Below are positions 14,000-26,900 of a stretch of 64,000 nt of DNA, piece after piece (the stretch's first letter is position 1; each line of letters begins with the position of its first letter). A program made the translations under genes and the position numbers. Under the pieces are notes generated by a model. It saw only the letters and a program-made list of their open reading frames with translations. It was not told the origin of the DNA and searched no databases. This DNA is from Protonemura montana. Its lineage: Eukaryota; Arthropoda; Insecta; Plecoptera; Nemouridae. Location: positions 9,483,943 through 9,547,942 of the forward strand of contig OX387603.1 of NCBI GenBank assembly GCA_947568835.1. The letters are read 5' to 3'.

Positions 14000-15130
14000 C
14001 GTCTTTTTATTGTCTCGTGTTTGATGCTGGCAAGCAAATGAGGACGAGCAGCTCTTTCTAAGTCTTGTTCCCGAGACTAGGACGCCGTTTTGCAGGGGCT
14101 GCTTGGAGAGGTTTTGGGTCTAAGGATGCCGTGCACAAGGTGGATCGATTTGGTGTACCGCGTAATGACGTGTTGCCAGTGGTTTTTGTCATCTGGTTTG
14201 CGTGATTAACCTGTTGTACCTCGGTCTTTTAGAGCGGTGTTTGGTAAGATTAAGGAGGCTTAATCATATGGTTTTTCGCTCCCAACAATGTGCCGAACAT
14301 TTCATGGATGCATTGTTCGGAGTGCAGATTATTTCCATGTTCGTTTGACCGTGGAGGCATGGTAGGAGCCTCATATTATAATTATGCCTCTTGTGTAGGC
14401 AGGCAGATTTCAAGCAAGTTTGAGACCACTTGATCGTTCAAGTCTCTTATAACTCAAAACTCAAAGATTCTGTGCGGAATCTCGCATTGGGAGGTAAATA
14501 TTAAGATTTCGGAGGACAGTTTTTGTTACAAAAGAAAGTTTGGAGCAAAGGCAGTTTTTTCCTCGCTTGGAACTGTTGCTCCAAAAAGCTCAAGTACAGA
14601 TAATGTCCTAAGTAAGGAGCACACGACCTTTTCAAATTGAATAGAACATTATAGGAAAACAGCAGCCAAAGATCGGTCGAGACAAGATCGGTTAAGACCG
14701 AAGGTTAAAAATAAAGGTATTGCTCCAATTAGGCAAGATTCCATATCTGAGTCTATTTCAAAGGTAAGCTGCGGTCCGGAATTTTAGAAGATGTCAAAGA
14801 AGCTTCCTTTATCCTAATTGAACGGAAAAACCGACATTTTAGGGTCCCTAATAAGAGACAATTAGCATGTGTCCAAAAATGGCATAAAAATAAATAGGTT
14901 CCCGTGCAAACAATGGTGGTAATTGTCGCGTCCACTGTGGATTTGTCGTGTAATCTCCGTAAAAGGAGCGCGATACAGCGATAACTATTTGTCCAACGTG
15001 CCTTGGAAACAATTTACTTTCTTGCACATAGGTACTACCAGATTTTTCCATACACTAAATTAAAATAACCTTCACGATGTTGACTTGCGAAACTCCTTGC
15101 GTTGAAAACAGATTATTTGAACGAGTTGAC
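14000..15130. other. non-coding DNA, nothing recognised
   Basis: AT-rich sequence between a poly-G tract and a SINE copy; no exon, repeat or RNA gene seen. Confidence 0.4.
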
Positions 15131-15548
15131 TATTGGCAGCACTGGTTCCCGTGAGATCACAGATGTTAAGCAACACTTCACTGAGTCAGGTATTGGATGG
15201 GTGACCATCATTCTATAGAAAAAGTCTAGAAATATTTACTTCCTCTTATATATGGGCAGTTATGTTCGGGACAGATTGGTGGGATTACAGTTAGTATTCA
15301 CTCGCCTTGTCTATCGAAATCATGAGTTTGTGGAGGAATATTTCTCGATGTGTGCATGTCCTGCGGAAGGGACGTTCAGCGGCACTTCGACAGAAGGCTA
15401 AGTATCGGTACCGGATTTCGCCTCCTCCCTTCTAGGGTAGATTATGCTCATCCTCATCATATCCCCACACTTTTTCCTACGCCATCAGACCAGTGCCACA
15501 GGGTCCGTTAACAAAACAGTGCGCCGTTCAACACAAATCAATCGACAT
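15131..15548 (+). repeat. 5S-derived SINE, diverged copy
   Basis: The 5S part is recognisable through GATGTTAAGCAACACT and GGATGGGTGACC. A stretch after the C-box differs from the other copies (about 15217-15270), suggesting a small insertion or replacement. The body motif GGAAGGGACGTT and the tail AAAACAGTGCGCCGTTCAAC are present. It is the most diverged of the long copies. Confidence 0.85.
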
Positions 15549-18101
15549 ATCGAAAGGTCCTGGCTTTCGGAGATCATGAATCGAGACATTATTTTTTTAG
15601 TAGAGGGGTCACGTAGACTGCATTTCGTAATTTGAGATCAATTGTCAAGGCACTGCACGTCCTGCTGCCTAGCGGTGAGACGTCGCAAATCAAAATTTAT
15701 TTGCGTGTTTTATAGGTTTTGGGACCTTGCCAGCTCGTGGAAGATTTTATAATACCAGTCAGATGGCAAAGTTTCCGTAAGAAATACTTGCATACACTTT
15801 GTAAGTATGTATACACAAACTTAACGATAAATCTTGATTCAACAACATACTACCGATGAGTCTAGAATATATTTTTATTTCTAATCATAATAATCATATA
15901 TGAAGAGCTGTTCAACCATCCAAAGTAGGTTGTCAAAACATGTCAAAAAATGTTTTATATATGTTTAATCCGAACTAATTTAGATGCACGTCATTTCGTG
16001 GATGCGTCGTCAAACTTTTCGCCGTGTCGCTCATTCATCATCGGCGCTAGCTTGCGTACTGACGGCCCCGTGACAAGCGGGTTCATATCTAATCACACTT
16101 TTGGGTCATTGTGTTAATTTCCGATTAAAAACTACTAATTACTGTTCGAGCCACGTTTGGACGCGGACAACATCACTTTTGTTCGGCGGTCGACATCAGG
16201 ATCATCGACGGGGTTATCACAAACCGAAAGGCGTGTTGCCAAAAGTAATGAAGAAACCCCATATGACGAAAGTTACGCTGCATTTACTTTATGGTAAGCA
16301 AGCCATAAAAGGTCAGAACTTTCCGTTGATCATAGCTGCAACATATTTTTAAAGTATATTCACATTGTTTTGCACTTTCCTTGCAAAGTATATCTGCAGA
16401 GGGCACTTTATGGGCCGATGTATTGCCCCCACGCATGACATAAATTCTTCAATTCATGTTGTAGCCGAGATAATCTTTCTGCTGGTGATACATACAAGAA
16501 AATAACATTCTTCTGTTTTCAATTGTCACTGGTATCTCTTTAGCATTAAAGAGGAGGTAAGGACACCTATTACAGGGTACCGAAATTGCATGGCGGCTAC
16601 AGTGCTGCTGTGGGTAGGAATAAATGCATTTCTTCCTTTGCGCCAGCTTCCTTCCTTGCCTTGCCTTGCTTTGCTTTCTTCCTTGCCAATAATGTTGATA
16701 TGTGTGTAAATGTGTGAATGAGATATGCAGTGTTTGTCTAAATGGGAAATCGTAGCAGGGTCAGCGTTGCACAGGGTCAACGATCAAGAGCGCGACAACA
16801 CTATCTGTGCATAACGTCTTGTCTTATCAAAGTTGTTTGAACCGCGAATCAGGAAATTCCCACTTTTTGTGGTGCACTCTGGCGGAAGTGATTCTGAATT
16901 CAATATTTGGCAATTTCAGTTCAAAACTCGAGATTTTCCCTATTTGATTTCTATGATATCCCAAATCTTCCAGATATAAATGCTCGTATAAAACTAAATT
17001 ATCGAATCTAAGTTGACTTTTAGCTTCGCTGTGCGCACTCTTTGAAGTATTTTGCAGACCACGGATTCAACGGCTGCGTACAATTGTCACTCGGCTCGAC
17101 AAGGGAATTATTAACATGTAGGTAAAAAAGGATGAATCATACCTTCTTTGGATCACTTTAACCTCAAAAATAGCTTTCTTAACTCGGTAATGATTTGCAC
17201 TAAAATCATGTTGTGATCACAATTCGATCACAACATATATATATGTTTTTTTTTTAATCTATGCAAAGGATAACGTTGATTTAAAAAATAAAAGAACAAT
17301 AGTGTTTCCGGTTCCTTAGACCGGTGAGTGGTTGAAGAGGTGGGGAAGGGGGGGGATTATTCCATCAATGAAAAGTTAATAATAACATGCCCTATTCCGT
17401 AACAACAATTCGAGGAAGCCAACAGCTCGTCCTTATAAAGCAAGTCTTCAGCATCTATGTTACACCTCGAGGAGGAAAGCGATCCATGGCACGGCCATAA
17501 CAATACCCGATTGTTTCTCGACTCCGCGGAGGTCCTGAGTTCGCGCCGGGCGACCTGCAATTAGTCTAGTCGTCGTCCGACAGGCGCTCGCCTTACATGG
17601 TAAAGAAGATAGGCGCTGTACCATGCATCATCTTGTCCCAATGCATGTGCACTGAGATGGGGAAAGTGCACACGCGCGTGGGATGCAAGAGATTGACGAC
17701 GATACGGTTTGATTTGTGGTGTTTAACGACGCACTGTTTTGACTGGCGAGCCGTGCGCCATGGGTCGGTCGAACACGGGTTAGTGTCAGAGCTAATGTTA
17801 AACTTTCGGCACGAAATAAACCTACCGACAACTACTTTACCGAAAAAAATGGAGGTCGCCCAGAGGTAGATTCACTGCTATTTTGAGTGTTAAGCAATTT
17901 AATTTTGTTATTTCTCGCAGATTACTTGCATTTGATGCTGATTTTCGCCTTTACTAATGTTTAGCTGAGAGTTTGATACACATGTATCGACATTTTGAGT
18001 AAACATTATTTAATTGTATAGGTTTGTTTAAAAGAACGGTTGCAAGCGCCATCTGGTGACTATAAACGTCACCACGTTTTGTAGGCTCGCTTGTGAAAGT
18101 A
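15549..18101. other. non-coding DNA with minor repeats
   Basis: Holds a pyrimidine-rich CCTTGCCTTG/CTTTGCTTT repeat near 16648-16686, an 11-base perfect inverted repeat around 17208-17234 (ATGTTGTGATC / GATCACAACAT) followed by (TA)n, and a SINE tail fragment at 17708. No exon recognised. Confidence 0.45.
17708..17745 (-). repeat. 5S-derived SINE, tail fragment
   Basis: GTGTTTAACGACGCACTG is the reverse complement of the conserved SINE 3' end. Similarity is lost soon after, so only the last few dozen bases of the element are present. Confidence 0.7.
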
Positions 18102-18495
18102 TTGGCGTGTTGGAAACACCGGTTCTTGTGCGACCACCAAAGTTAAGCAACACTGCTCTGGGTCAGGTATTGGATGGGTGACCATTATGCACGTGACCAG
18201 TTCTGTTTAGGTGAGAGGTTGAAGGGATGAAACTTAGTACAACTTCACTCGCCTTGCTCATCAACCTTTCGATAGCATGGATTTGTGGAGGAATCCTCTT
18301 GTTTGTGTTGTACCGTCCTTCGGAAGGGACGTTAAGCTGTTGGTCCCCTTGGTGCTTTAGCACCGGGTTTCCTCTCCTCTCTAAGGATAGATTAGGTTCA
18401 TCATTATCCTCATCATCATCTACTCATTCACTGATGCCATTAGACCAGTGCCACAGGATTCGTTGTCAAAACAGTGCATCGTTAAACACAATAAC
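18102..18495 (+). repeat. 5S-derived SINE, near full length
   Basis: Starts TTGGCGTGTTGGAAACACCG; A-box AAAGTTAAGCAACACTG and C-box TTGGATGGGTGACC intact. Body motif CTTCGGAAGGGACGTTAAGC, then a short deletion relative to other copies before the CACCGGGTTTCCTC segment. Ends with the GTGCATCGTTAAACAC tail. Confidence 0.9.
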
Positions 18496-18499
18496 CTAT

Positions 18500-20380
18500 C
18501 CGAAGAAAGTTTAACATCAGCGCTGTGACTTATGTTATAAACTAGGAACCTAACAGTGGAAGGAATGAGATGTTACTATATACAATTTGTCTTTTGTGGA
18601 AGAGCGACAGTGATGTCCACAGTGATTTTCATTCGGTATTTTATTCTAGTTAGGTTAATGCAGCCGTGTTTACTGAATTCGGCGTCCTCGTTCTATGTTT
18701 CGGTTGTGGTGGACATGGTTTTTTTTTTCAATTTAGCTTCAAGATTTGCAGTCAAGTTGTATTTTCTAGAATGACTTTTCAATGGTTATTTCAAAAACAT
18801 TTTTACATCGTCAGACTTTAAAAATCATAACACGTTTCGTATACTAAACTTTTTGAAAACCATTATGAGGTCAGGAAAAAAAAATACATGCTCCTCATAA
18901 GCACTAAAGTGCGTCGGCAATAGCGATCTAAGTTCAAATAATAAGAAAGATTTGATTGACTCTACGTCGTGACTACAGATGGTAAAATATTTTTGAAAAA
19001 TGTTACCTTATTGATCTTGCCCCGTTGAGAAAATGACACAAATCCCATATAACAGCGACGCCATGAATTATTATGCATTAAGGTTTAAAAATACGTTTTT
19101 TTTTTGCACTATAATATCTAAGCCAATTTCATCGATGGAAGGCTATTTTCATTGAACTTATTCCAAACTTTCCGACAAGATTTACACAAAATCCTCGTAA
19201 ATGTGTCCGAACTTTGTAAACTTTGCTTGCTGCATAACGACACAGATTATTCCCCAGATATTCTTTAGACGGCAACATTTTACACAAACATTACAGGGCA
19301 ACGGCCGAAACTGCAACTGCTGCATCATTCTTGTCATATGCAAGCTTGTGAAACTTAACTACACTCGGCGCTATTTTTGCTTCACTTAGATCTGCATTTT
19401 ATGCGCTACAACGACATCCTTTTCTAACGCTAATCCCTTTGAGTGAGGAACACCGGCTCTCCGGAGATAATTACAGCAATACACATTATTTGTCTGTAGC
19501 TTATTTGAGTGTAGCAGATTCGTCTGTGCAACATCTTGGGTAAATAATAGTATTGCAAGATTTTCAAATAAGCTAAAAATGTCGTTGACGCCAAAAATGA
19601 TTCGACGATGTACTTTTGTATGCCTAGCTGTATTGTCTCGAGCCGTGAAGTCATTGTTATCTCTATAGCCACGTCACTCATTCGAGAATCTGGTCGTTGG
19701 ACAGTCACTGTGCGTCGTAAAACGGCTTCCAGTTCCGGCGTGTGATTGGAATCACTCATTGATGGCTTCTCGTAGCGATCGGGAATGACAATAAATAAGT
19801 GAGAGCAAATTCGATCAATCATCTTCCCAATTTAATTGTTATCGTCGTTTGTTTCCATTTATTTCACACCCTTCATGATTCATCGTTTGTTTCTTCTGCA
19901 GTGTCAGTGATGCAAGGCAAGTCAAGATGGCTGATATCACAGCCTTCTGAAATTGTGTTTGACCGTTAGGAAAACAGTAGCAGCTGGAATGCACTTTATT
20001 TTCAAAATCAAGACGTCTAAAACAGCAAATAGTGCTAATTTTGAGTACAGTAGAATTTATAACAGTGCCTAAGTAAAATTTCTTTGACTTTTGGTAACAT
20101 TTCTGGCGTTTAATTTTAAAATAAACACTGTAATTGAGTGCAATTGATGAATTATCAAAACATGAAAACACTTAAAACTAGAATTAAACCGAAAAAAAGC
20201 GAGAGTCGACCCACTTTCAAGAACCGACTCGTTTTGTGACGCACCTTTCTGTCCGTGGAGGTGCCGCATTTCTCGACCACCTACAAACTATCAATGAATC
20301 TCGCACATTACGTCGCCAACAAGCAAGCGAGGCGAACACAAACGATCCTACAGTTAGCAGTAACTGGTTGGCAGGTGAAT
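18500..20380. other. non-coding DNA, nothing recognised
   Basis: AT-rich. The 130-codon minus-strand frame at 19430-19822 has no domain and is treated as chance. Confidence 0.4.
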
Positions 20381-20384
20381 TCAT

Positions 20385-20600
20385 TTCCACACACGGAGTG
20401 CATTTGAACACACAACACTGTCGCCTACACACAGAGGCAGTCTTGTTTAAAAATAGCACACTAGTGCAAGTGCATTTAATAGCATACACACACACATGCA
20501 CTTGCGCAAGAAACATTAGCGCACAACTAAAAATAATTGTACGCAAGACTCTCGTAATTGTGCATCTCATGCAATCGAGTGCATCGTGCAGACAGCCAGT
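20385..20600. repeat. TGCA-rich locus 1
   Basis: Dense in GTGCATTT, TGCACTTGCGCAAG and GTGCATC words, with a (CA)n stretch near 20487. Similar word usage recurs near 32490, 52960, 53430 and 58950. I cannot align the loci over long stretches by eye, so a common origin is only possible. Confidence 0.35.
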
Positions 20601-20939
20601 CATTGCTCCGGTATTTCCGTCTGTTAGCACGGACTCCATTGATATTTCCGGTCTAGCCAGAAGCCACTTCCGGCGGCGGCTGTTGATGGATGAACCGAGT
20701 CTGCATTCTCTCGGTGCACTGTGACCGCGGTGTCAAAGGTCTGGCTGTGTAAATCGTGAACTCACGACAACCATCTCTGAGACTTCTTTGATAGCTGCTG
20801 CAGTAAACAGAGGTAAAGCGCGGTAAAGTTAAAGTGTAAAGAGACCGCCGCCTCGAGAAATGACTTCATATCAGTCGGAAGCTGGAAATGAGTTGGGATT
20901 GCGGAACGGGGCCGCAATAAGCGCTTAAGTTTGCACGGC

Positions 20940-21560
20940 GGCATCATTGCTAACCCGGTAGCAGACGATCCAAAATAACGGTAGCGAAAACGCCTCCTAA
21001 ATCCTTGTTTGTCTGACAAACACCCCCAGCAGGGGGGGACGGCGGTAAAACTGGGTCACTCCACGCAGCCCAAAACTTTCTGGAGTTACGAGCAGGCCAA
21101 AATTCGATCGGGGGAAAGAAATCGATGGCCGCGATTTTACCGCCAAGCTGTTGAACATCCTTCGGGTGCGACGCGGACATCAGAGGTCCGGAACTCGATG
21201 GCTCGTGTGATGCGATAGCGCCCTGCCAACGCGACAAGACTGAGGGGTTGAGGGGAGGGTCGTTTTCAGAGATTGGCGTCGTCGTGACCCTGTCTTGGGC
21301 GACCAGGATATCGCCGTGTGCAGCGCCAGGGACCAGGGACTCTGGGGTATGCGTCGAGGGCGGACGAGGGGGGAGCTGGCGTGATGGCGCCATCGTCTCT
21401 GCCAAAAACAGTGTCTGCAAACGTGGCGCCGGGATTATCGACTCTGACCCGGCGTCCCCTTCTCCCTGCCCGCGCTTTCTGTCCAAAATGCGCCATCGCG
21501 TCTGGCGGCCCGCTTCTGAGGGGGGCCGTGATGGCGGCTGCATTTGCGGGACTGGGTGGG
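20940..21560. promoter_or_regulatory. CpG-rich block, possible regulatory region
   Basis: About 600 bases are clearly richer in G+C and CpG than the flanks, with open frames on both strands and in several phases, as GC-rich DNA usually shows. The longest (minus strand, 197 codons) is Pro/Ser-rich and has no domain. The block could be a promoter or first-exon region of the perlecan gene or of an unseen transcript, or simply a GC-rich insertion. Confidence 0.3.
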
Positions 21561-23500
21561 AGACGAGCTTTGTGCTAGGATAACTTGTTTTTCATGGGAA
21601 CGGGAAGGTTGTGTTGGGAATGTTCCTATTTGCCAGGTGTTTTTGGTTTTTTGACGCTTTGGTGCAGTCTTGGTTATGTTGGGATAGGTTCTTTTCATTT
21701 CTGTTGATATGGAGGAAGATTAAATTGGCACTGATCGACAGGTATTGACGATTTCTTTTGAAGATAGTTTAAATTAGAGAACCAAATACCTTCTCAAAAG
21801 CAGTTTGTTTTGTGAAAACATTAGCTGATAATTTATGCAATCTGTTTGGGCACAAAAAATACGCTGAAAAGAGTAGACAAAGCTGTTGGGTTGGGGTAGA
21901 TCAACCCAACAAGGCTTGTAAGAACGTCTGAGGGGAAGACATTTATAATATCTGCCTCCTCGACATGTATTTATATCGTGTTATCGGCACACTTGCTGAG
22001 TCACGTGTCGACCAAAGTTTTCCCCCTGTTTTTCCTCATGGTTTTCCACTCGGCACCGCTCGCAACACATTGCATCGCCCTCCCTCAGCCCTTCCCACAC
22101 AGACACAAATGCGATTTCCCGAAAAAAGGAAGAAAAAAAAACTTTCAAAACAGCATTACACGCAGGCCACGTGAAAAATTTCCCGCAAACTTGCACTAAG
22201 CCATCGCAGACCGCGCGAGATCGTTTGCCGCTAAGAAAATTGCCGAAATTTGTCGTCCCCCTCCCCCCCTCCGCCGCAACCTCGCCTAGAACATCCGATC
22301 GTCGAAATTTTCGCGCCTATCGTAACGTGAACTCGGGGAACTAAAAATGAAGACGGCGTCATCGGCCGTAGATCACAATTTGTACGCCAGCGCCTATAGA
22401 CCCGTGCTTTGCTGATGGTAAGGGGGGGGGGGGGCTAATAATATGCAAATTTCTGGCGTTTAGCGCCGCTCGCGGCCGCGGTGTGCGCTAACGGGGAAAC
22501 ATCGCGTAGACGTGCGGAGGATTCGTCGAAGACTTTGCCGAGAGCGCGTGACTTTGCTAGAGGGATGACGTGCTACAGAATTTGTGACAGGCTTTTTTGT
22601 GAGGAAGATTTTTTGGATTACTTGTTTTATACCCAAAGTGGTTACCCTTGCCTTACCCATCACCTGGTTTTGCCTATGGATGGTCCGTTTGCTGAAGGAT
22701 GTGTGGTTAAACGGATATTGGAAACTTGATTTTTTTTTTTTAAGTATTACATCAGAGTGTTTGCATTGAAAGATGCATGTTCATTTGCAGCCATATTAAG
22801 TTATGTTGTGTCTCGACTTCAATTACAAGGAATGCAATACAAGGATTTAAACTGTTCTTGCTATTGATTTCAACAGTGAAATAAACGCTTAAAGTATCAA
22901 TTTTCCTGCTTATGCAATTCTCTAGTTCTGTACAATTATGGTTTGGTTCAATCTTGTTGAACCTTGTTGGTGTTGGGAGGGGGGCATGCACTTTCCTTAA
23001 ATCAAATCTAATGCATCAAGCTTTGACAGAGAAGTATATCTTTAGTAGATGCAGTCCTACTGGTTGTAATCTGCGCAAGATGAGAAAGAGATGAAAATGT
23101 GTGTGTTGAAAATTAAAAAACTATTATATGTCTTGTCGGTAATGAAGAATCAAAAATCTACCCTTGCATTTTATGCTCCACCTTAAACATTCGCATTTAA
23201 ACTGATATTTAAGGGCTGGCGTTTTTAATTGCCGTAAGAGCCACCAAGGACAAAACCGAGGAGGCAGCTGATCAGATGGCACCGTTTATTTTACAAATTG
23301 GTGCATCGGTTTTAGTCATAACTTCAACGGGAGGTTATAAAATTAGCTCCTCATGGCTCTTGAATGCGGTAAATCATAACCTTGAGGAACCATCCCCTAT
23401 ACAAATGTCCAGTCTCGCCAAATCAAAGCCACCCTCCACCCACGCCACGATGAATCGTCCTAGGTCACCTCGTGAGATCAGTTGTCACAAAATTTATTGA
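21561..23500. other. non-coding DNA, nothing recognised
   Basis: AT-rich with a 13-base G run at 22422-22434 and a GC-richer patch around 22450-22560. No exon or repeat family identified. Confidence 0.4.
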
Positions 23501-23941
23501 TTTGATTGATTGATTATTGTGTTTAACGACGCACTGTTTTGGCAACTGGCTGTGTGGCTCTGGTCTATTGGCGTCGGTGAGTGCAAGAATGGTTATGAGG
23601 ATGAGGAGGAACATAATCTAGCCTTAAAGGGACGAGGGGAAACCTGGTACCGGCACGTAGCCTAGTACTGTCGAATAGCACCAATCGGACCACTGGCAGA
23701 ACGTCCCTTCCGAAGGACTGTACAACGCGAACAACAGAATTCCTCCACAAATCCATGCTGAGGTTGATAAGCAAAGCGAATGAAGTTGCTGTACTAATTT
23801 TATCCCTCTAGCCTGACCTAACATAACCTAACCTCTCAACAGAACTGATCATGTGTATGATGGTCACCCATCCAAAACCTGACTCAGCGCAGTGTTGCTT
23901 AACTTATGAGAACCGGTTTTCCAACAAGCCAAACCGTTCGG
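23501..23941 (-). repeat. 5S-derived SINE, near full length
   Basis: Reverse-strand copy with the tail TTTAACGACGCACTGTTTTG, the body AACGTCCCTTCCGAAGGA and the 5S part GGTCACCCATCCAAAACC plus GTTGCTTAACTTATGAGAAC, ending CCAAACCGTTCGG. A few bases are missing between the A-box and the 5' end. Confidence 0.88.
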
Positions 23942-26900
23942 TAATCGGTGTGGTCACACAAGGCGACGTGACCGCGCAGAATCACAGTCGTCGTGACCCT
24001 CGCGTGGCTGAGATTTGCATGATTTTTTGCGTCCGGCTGGCCAATCAGATCAAGCTAGCACATGCATCGAATCAACGAACAATTACGCCAACGGGCACTG
24101 AGACGTCGTCGAGATCGCCGGGCCTCAATGAAGATATGTTATGATTGCTTGATTTGAAAAAGTCAACCCACTCGCCAAACAAAACGGTTTGCGTTGACAA
24201 TTAGCGCTCGTGTTGGCGATTTCTTTCACTGAATTCAAAAATAAAACACCGCAATCGTTTCGTAAACACGGATGCATAATCGAGACGGCGGTGACAGTTT
24301 GTTTGCTCGTCGTTTGTTCATCATCAATGGATGTGCTCGTGTGGCATGAGAATTAAAAACTATGAATGACAAATCGGTCGGTCGTAAAAAGGCGAAAACG
24401 TGAATGCACGCGTGACTTTAGGTGTTCTAGTGTGCCGTGTGTGGGCGCAGGTGCTTATACCTGTTGAGTGCATAGCACGTGGGCGATTGGCATTGCATAG
24501 GTATTGAGGTAATGTTAAAATTTGTATTTCAATTGTCTACTTGTGAAGTTGTGAATTATGTCGCATCATTTTCCATGTTATAGCAAGTAGAGACAGATAG
24601 CAAATTTTGTGGTAAAGAGATCCAAGAGGGTTATGTGAATTTGCTCCAAATTTGAGTTAGATACCTGGATTTTTTGTTTCCTATTGGGTAAGGTATCCCA
24701 CCAAGTCGGTCTCGTTCCACCCCTTCACTCAAGAAGTGTCGTATTGGAAGTAAGTACTGTTCAGATCGCCACCATCGAAACGCTACGCGCCTGATCGAAT
24801 AAATTGCACATTATCGTCCCGTGGACCAAGTCGACGCTTGAGATTCAAACCTTGGAATCTGTGTTCGCCTGCGCCGATAATCCGGTGTCAAACGTCGCCG
24901 GCGACAATACGAAGGTGACCCGATGAAGTCGTGGATCGCCGCCGTCGAGCAGAGAAGAGAGACGTGCCGAATTTTTAAATCGCGGCTTTAAATATTAGTA
25001 TGATAATGCTGATAAATGGAGAGACTTCCATTGTGTTGCAAACTTTATAGTTTATTAAAAAAATATTCACACTACAGTACATGAGAGGTGGTTTGCATGT
25101 TCTAGATAAAATCTCTTGTTGCTAGATGATTAGTAAGAGTTTCAAAACACTCTCAAGACACTGCAAACAGTTTTTTAAACTTGAGAATCGTTTTCTTTAT
25201 AAATACATTCCATTTTCTTAAAATGAAATTGACGGTAGAGAAAATCAAAGGTGAATCTTTTTACCCAATTTCGCGTTTTCACAAATTAAAAAATGTAAAA
25301 TGTCTGTTTGTGTGTGTGTGCCATTCTGCGGCTTGCACGTCAAACAGGGGCGTTTTATTCTGGCCAACTATAACCAACACCCGAATCAGATTTCTACCAC
25401 AAATCCATTGCAAGCTTCCTAGCAAAGCAAGCGCGACAGACATGGCATCGGTTTCATCCGCTAGTCGATTACATCTCTCACCTTCTCCGCGTGATTAATC
25501 TCTCAGCACACCTCACTTTTCAAAGCGTAAACCATTTCCCCTTGTTCTTTACACGGCTATCATTGCCGAATCTGTACGGATTAAAACAGAAGCGGCCATT
25601 TATCAACAACGTTGCGTTACCATGACAACCACCGGCCGGACCACCTTGATCAGGAAGAGCCGCTCATGGATTTGTGAAGGCGGTGGTTAACGACAGTTTT
25701 CTTTTTTTTGTTGTTTCCCGTGCGTGGGTCGTTTTTTTGAGTTTGACATAACTGACTCCCAAGTCTTTGGTCCAATTCATTAGAATGTAATCAGATATGC
25801 ATGGATGACTCGCTTTGGGAGATTTAACAGATTTGTATATACACTAAGGGGGAAGTAGCTTTGTTTTTACAGTCCAATATGGAGATACGGGTTTTGGATT
25901 TTTTTTTTTGGGTATGGCTGGTTTTTTTTTGAATTCAAGTATACCGTTACACTTTAAATGACCGAGTCTAAATAATCTCGGTGGCAGTGCATGAGTCAGT
26001 CGATTGAAATCTCTTCAAATATTGAAACGTAAGACAAATATGTTATTGAGCATGGCTGAAAAACTAGTTCAACAGCTATGGATATGAGTATAAATAGGTA
26101 TTACAAACTGGTAGGAATGATTACCTTTTACCTGATTTATAACGCTGCAAATGCCGGAAGCTATTTTATAATTGATAAAATTTACTGCATGCAAAAGTTT
26201 TTTTATTTACTTATTTATTTTTTGATTATGTTGCGGAGAAAAAACTTCTGAGAAAATCTTTGTGTTAGAGTGACTCACAACGAACACGTGTTCGCGTGCA
26301 CCCATTCGCTCAAACTTCGACATCGCCAACATGTCATCTTCGCGGACGTCGGAGCCAAATCTTTGCACCCGATTGCTCTTCACAGAACGCTATAACTCAG
26401 CCGTTAGCGACGAGAAAACGAGGCCGCATGGTCTTTCTGAACCGACGCCCGCGTTTGATCGACAACACCCTTCGGGTGCAGAGCTTAACTCGAGCTAACA
26501 CGGTACTAGTGATTGTCTTAGGTGTAACTGCTAGCTACCTGGACAGATTCGATACCAATCCAGACCAATTGTTAGGGTCAATTTCAGGCAATTTCTCAAT
26601 GAAGCCTACTTATTCAGACAACTTCTGATCGGTAATTTGCTGCCAATTCTAAGCTGAAGATAGACCCGGGGCTTGAAGATATAAATATTGTAGGAAATAA
26701 CAATGGCCAGGCTTGGGTGGGTCTTATACACTTGTGTGATATATGCGCCTATGGAATTAAAAGATTCCTGGTCAAGTTTTAAACCTCAGAATTTAATGGG
26801 CTTGAATTTGAATTTATTTGCTATTTTTTCGTTATGGGTGTGTTATGGTTTATTTTCTCTGTTCGTTTGAAAGTCTTCGAACTTCGTTCAAAAGCACTGA

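Noticed and set aside
18227..18514. Open frame reading through a SINE copy (similar frames at 46007 and 61192)
   Set aside because: The same peptide-like phrases recur (for example WICGGILLF) only because SINE copies are related. Frames are interrupted at different points and start arbitrarily.
20236..20724. 162-codon plus-strand frame overlapping a 140-codon minus-strand frame
   Set aside because: The mutual overlap on both strands falls in the TGCA/CA-rich locus. Cys and His content follows from the repeat words, not from a domain.
20950..21543. 197-codon minus-strand open frame
   Set aside because: It lies in GC-rich DNA where frames are open on both strands. It is Pro/Ser/Arg-rich with no domain, signal or splice structure.
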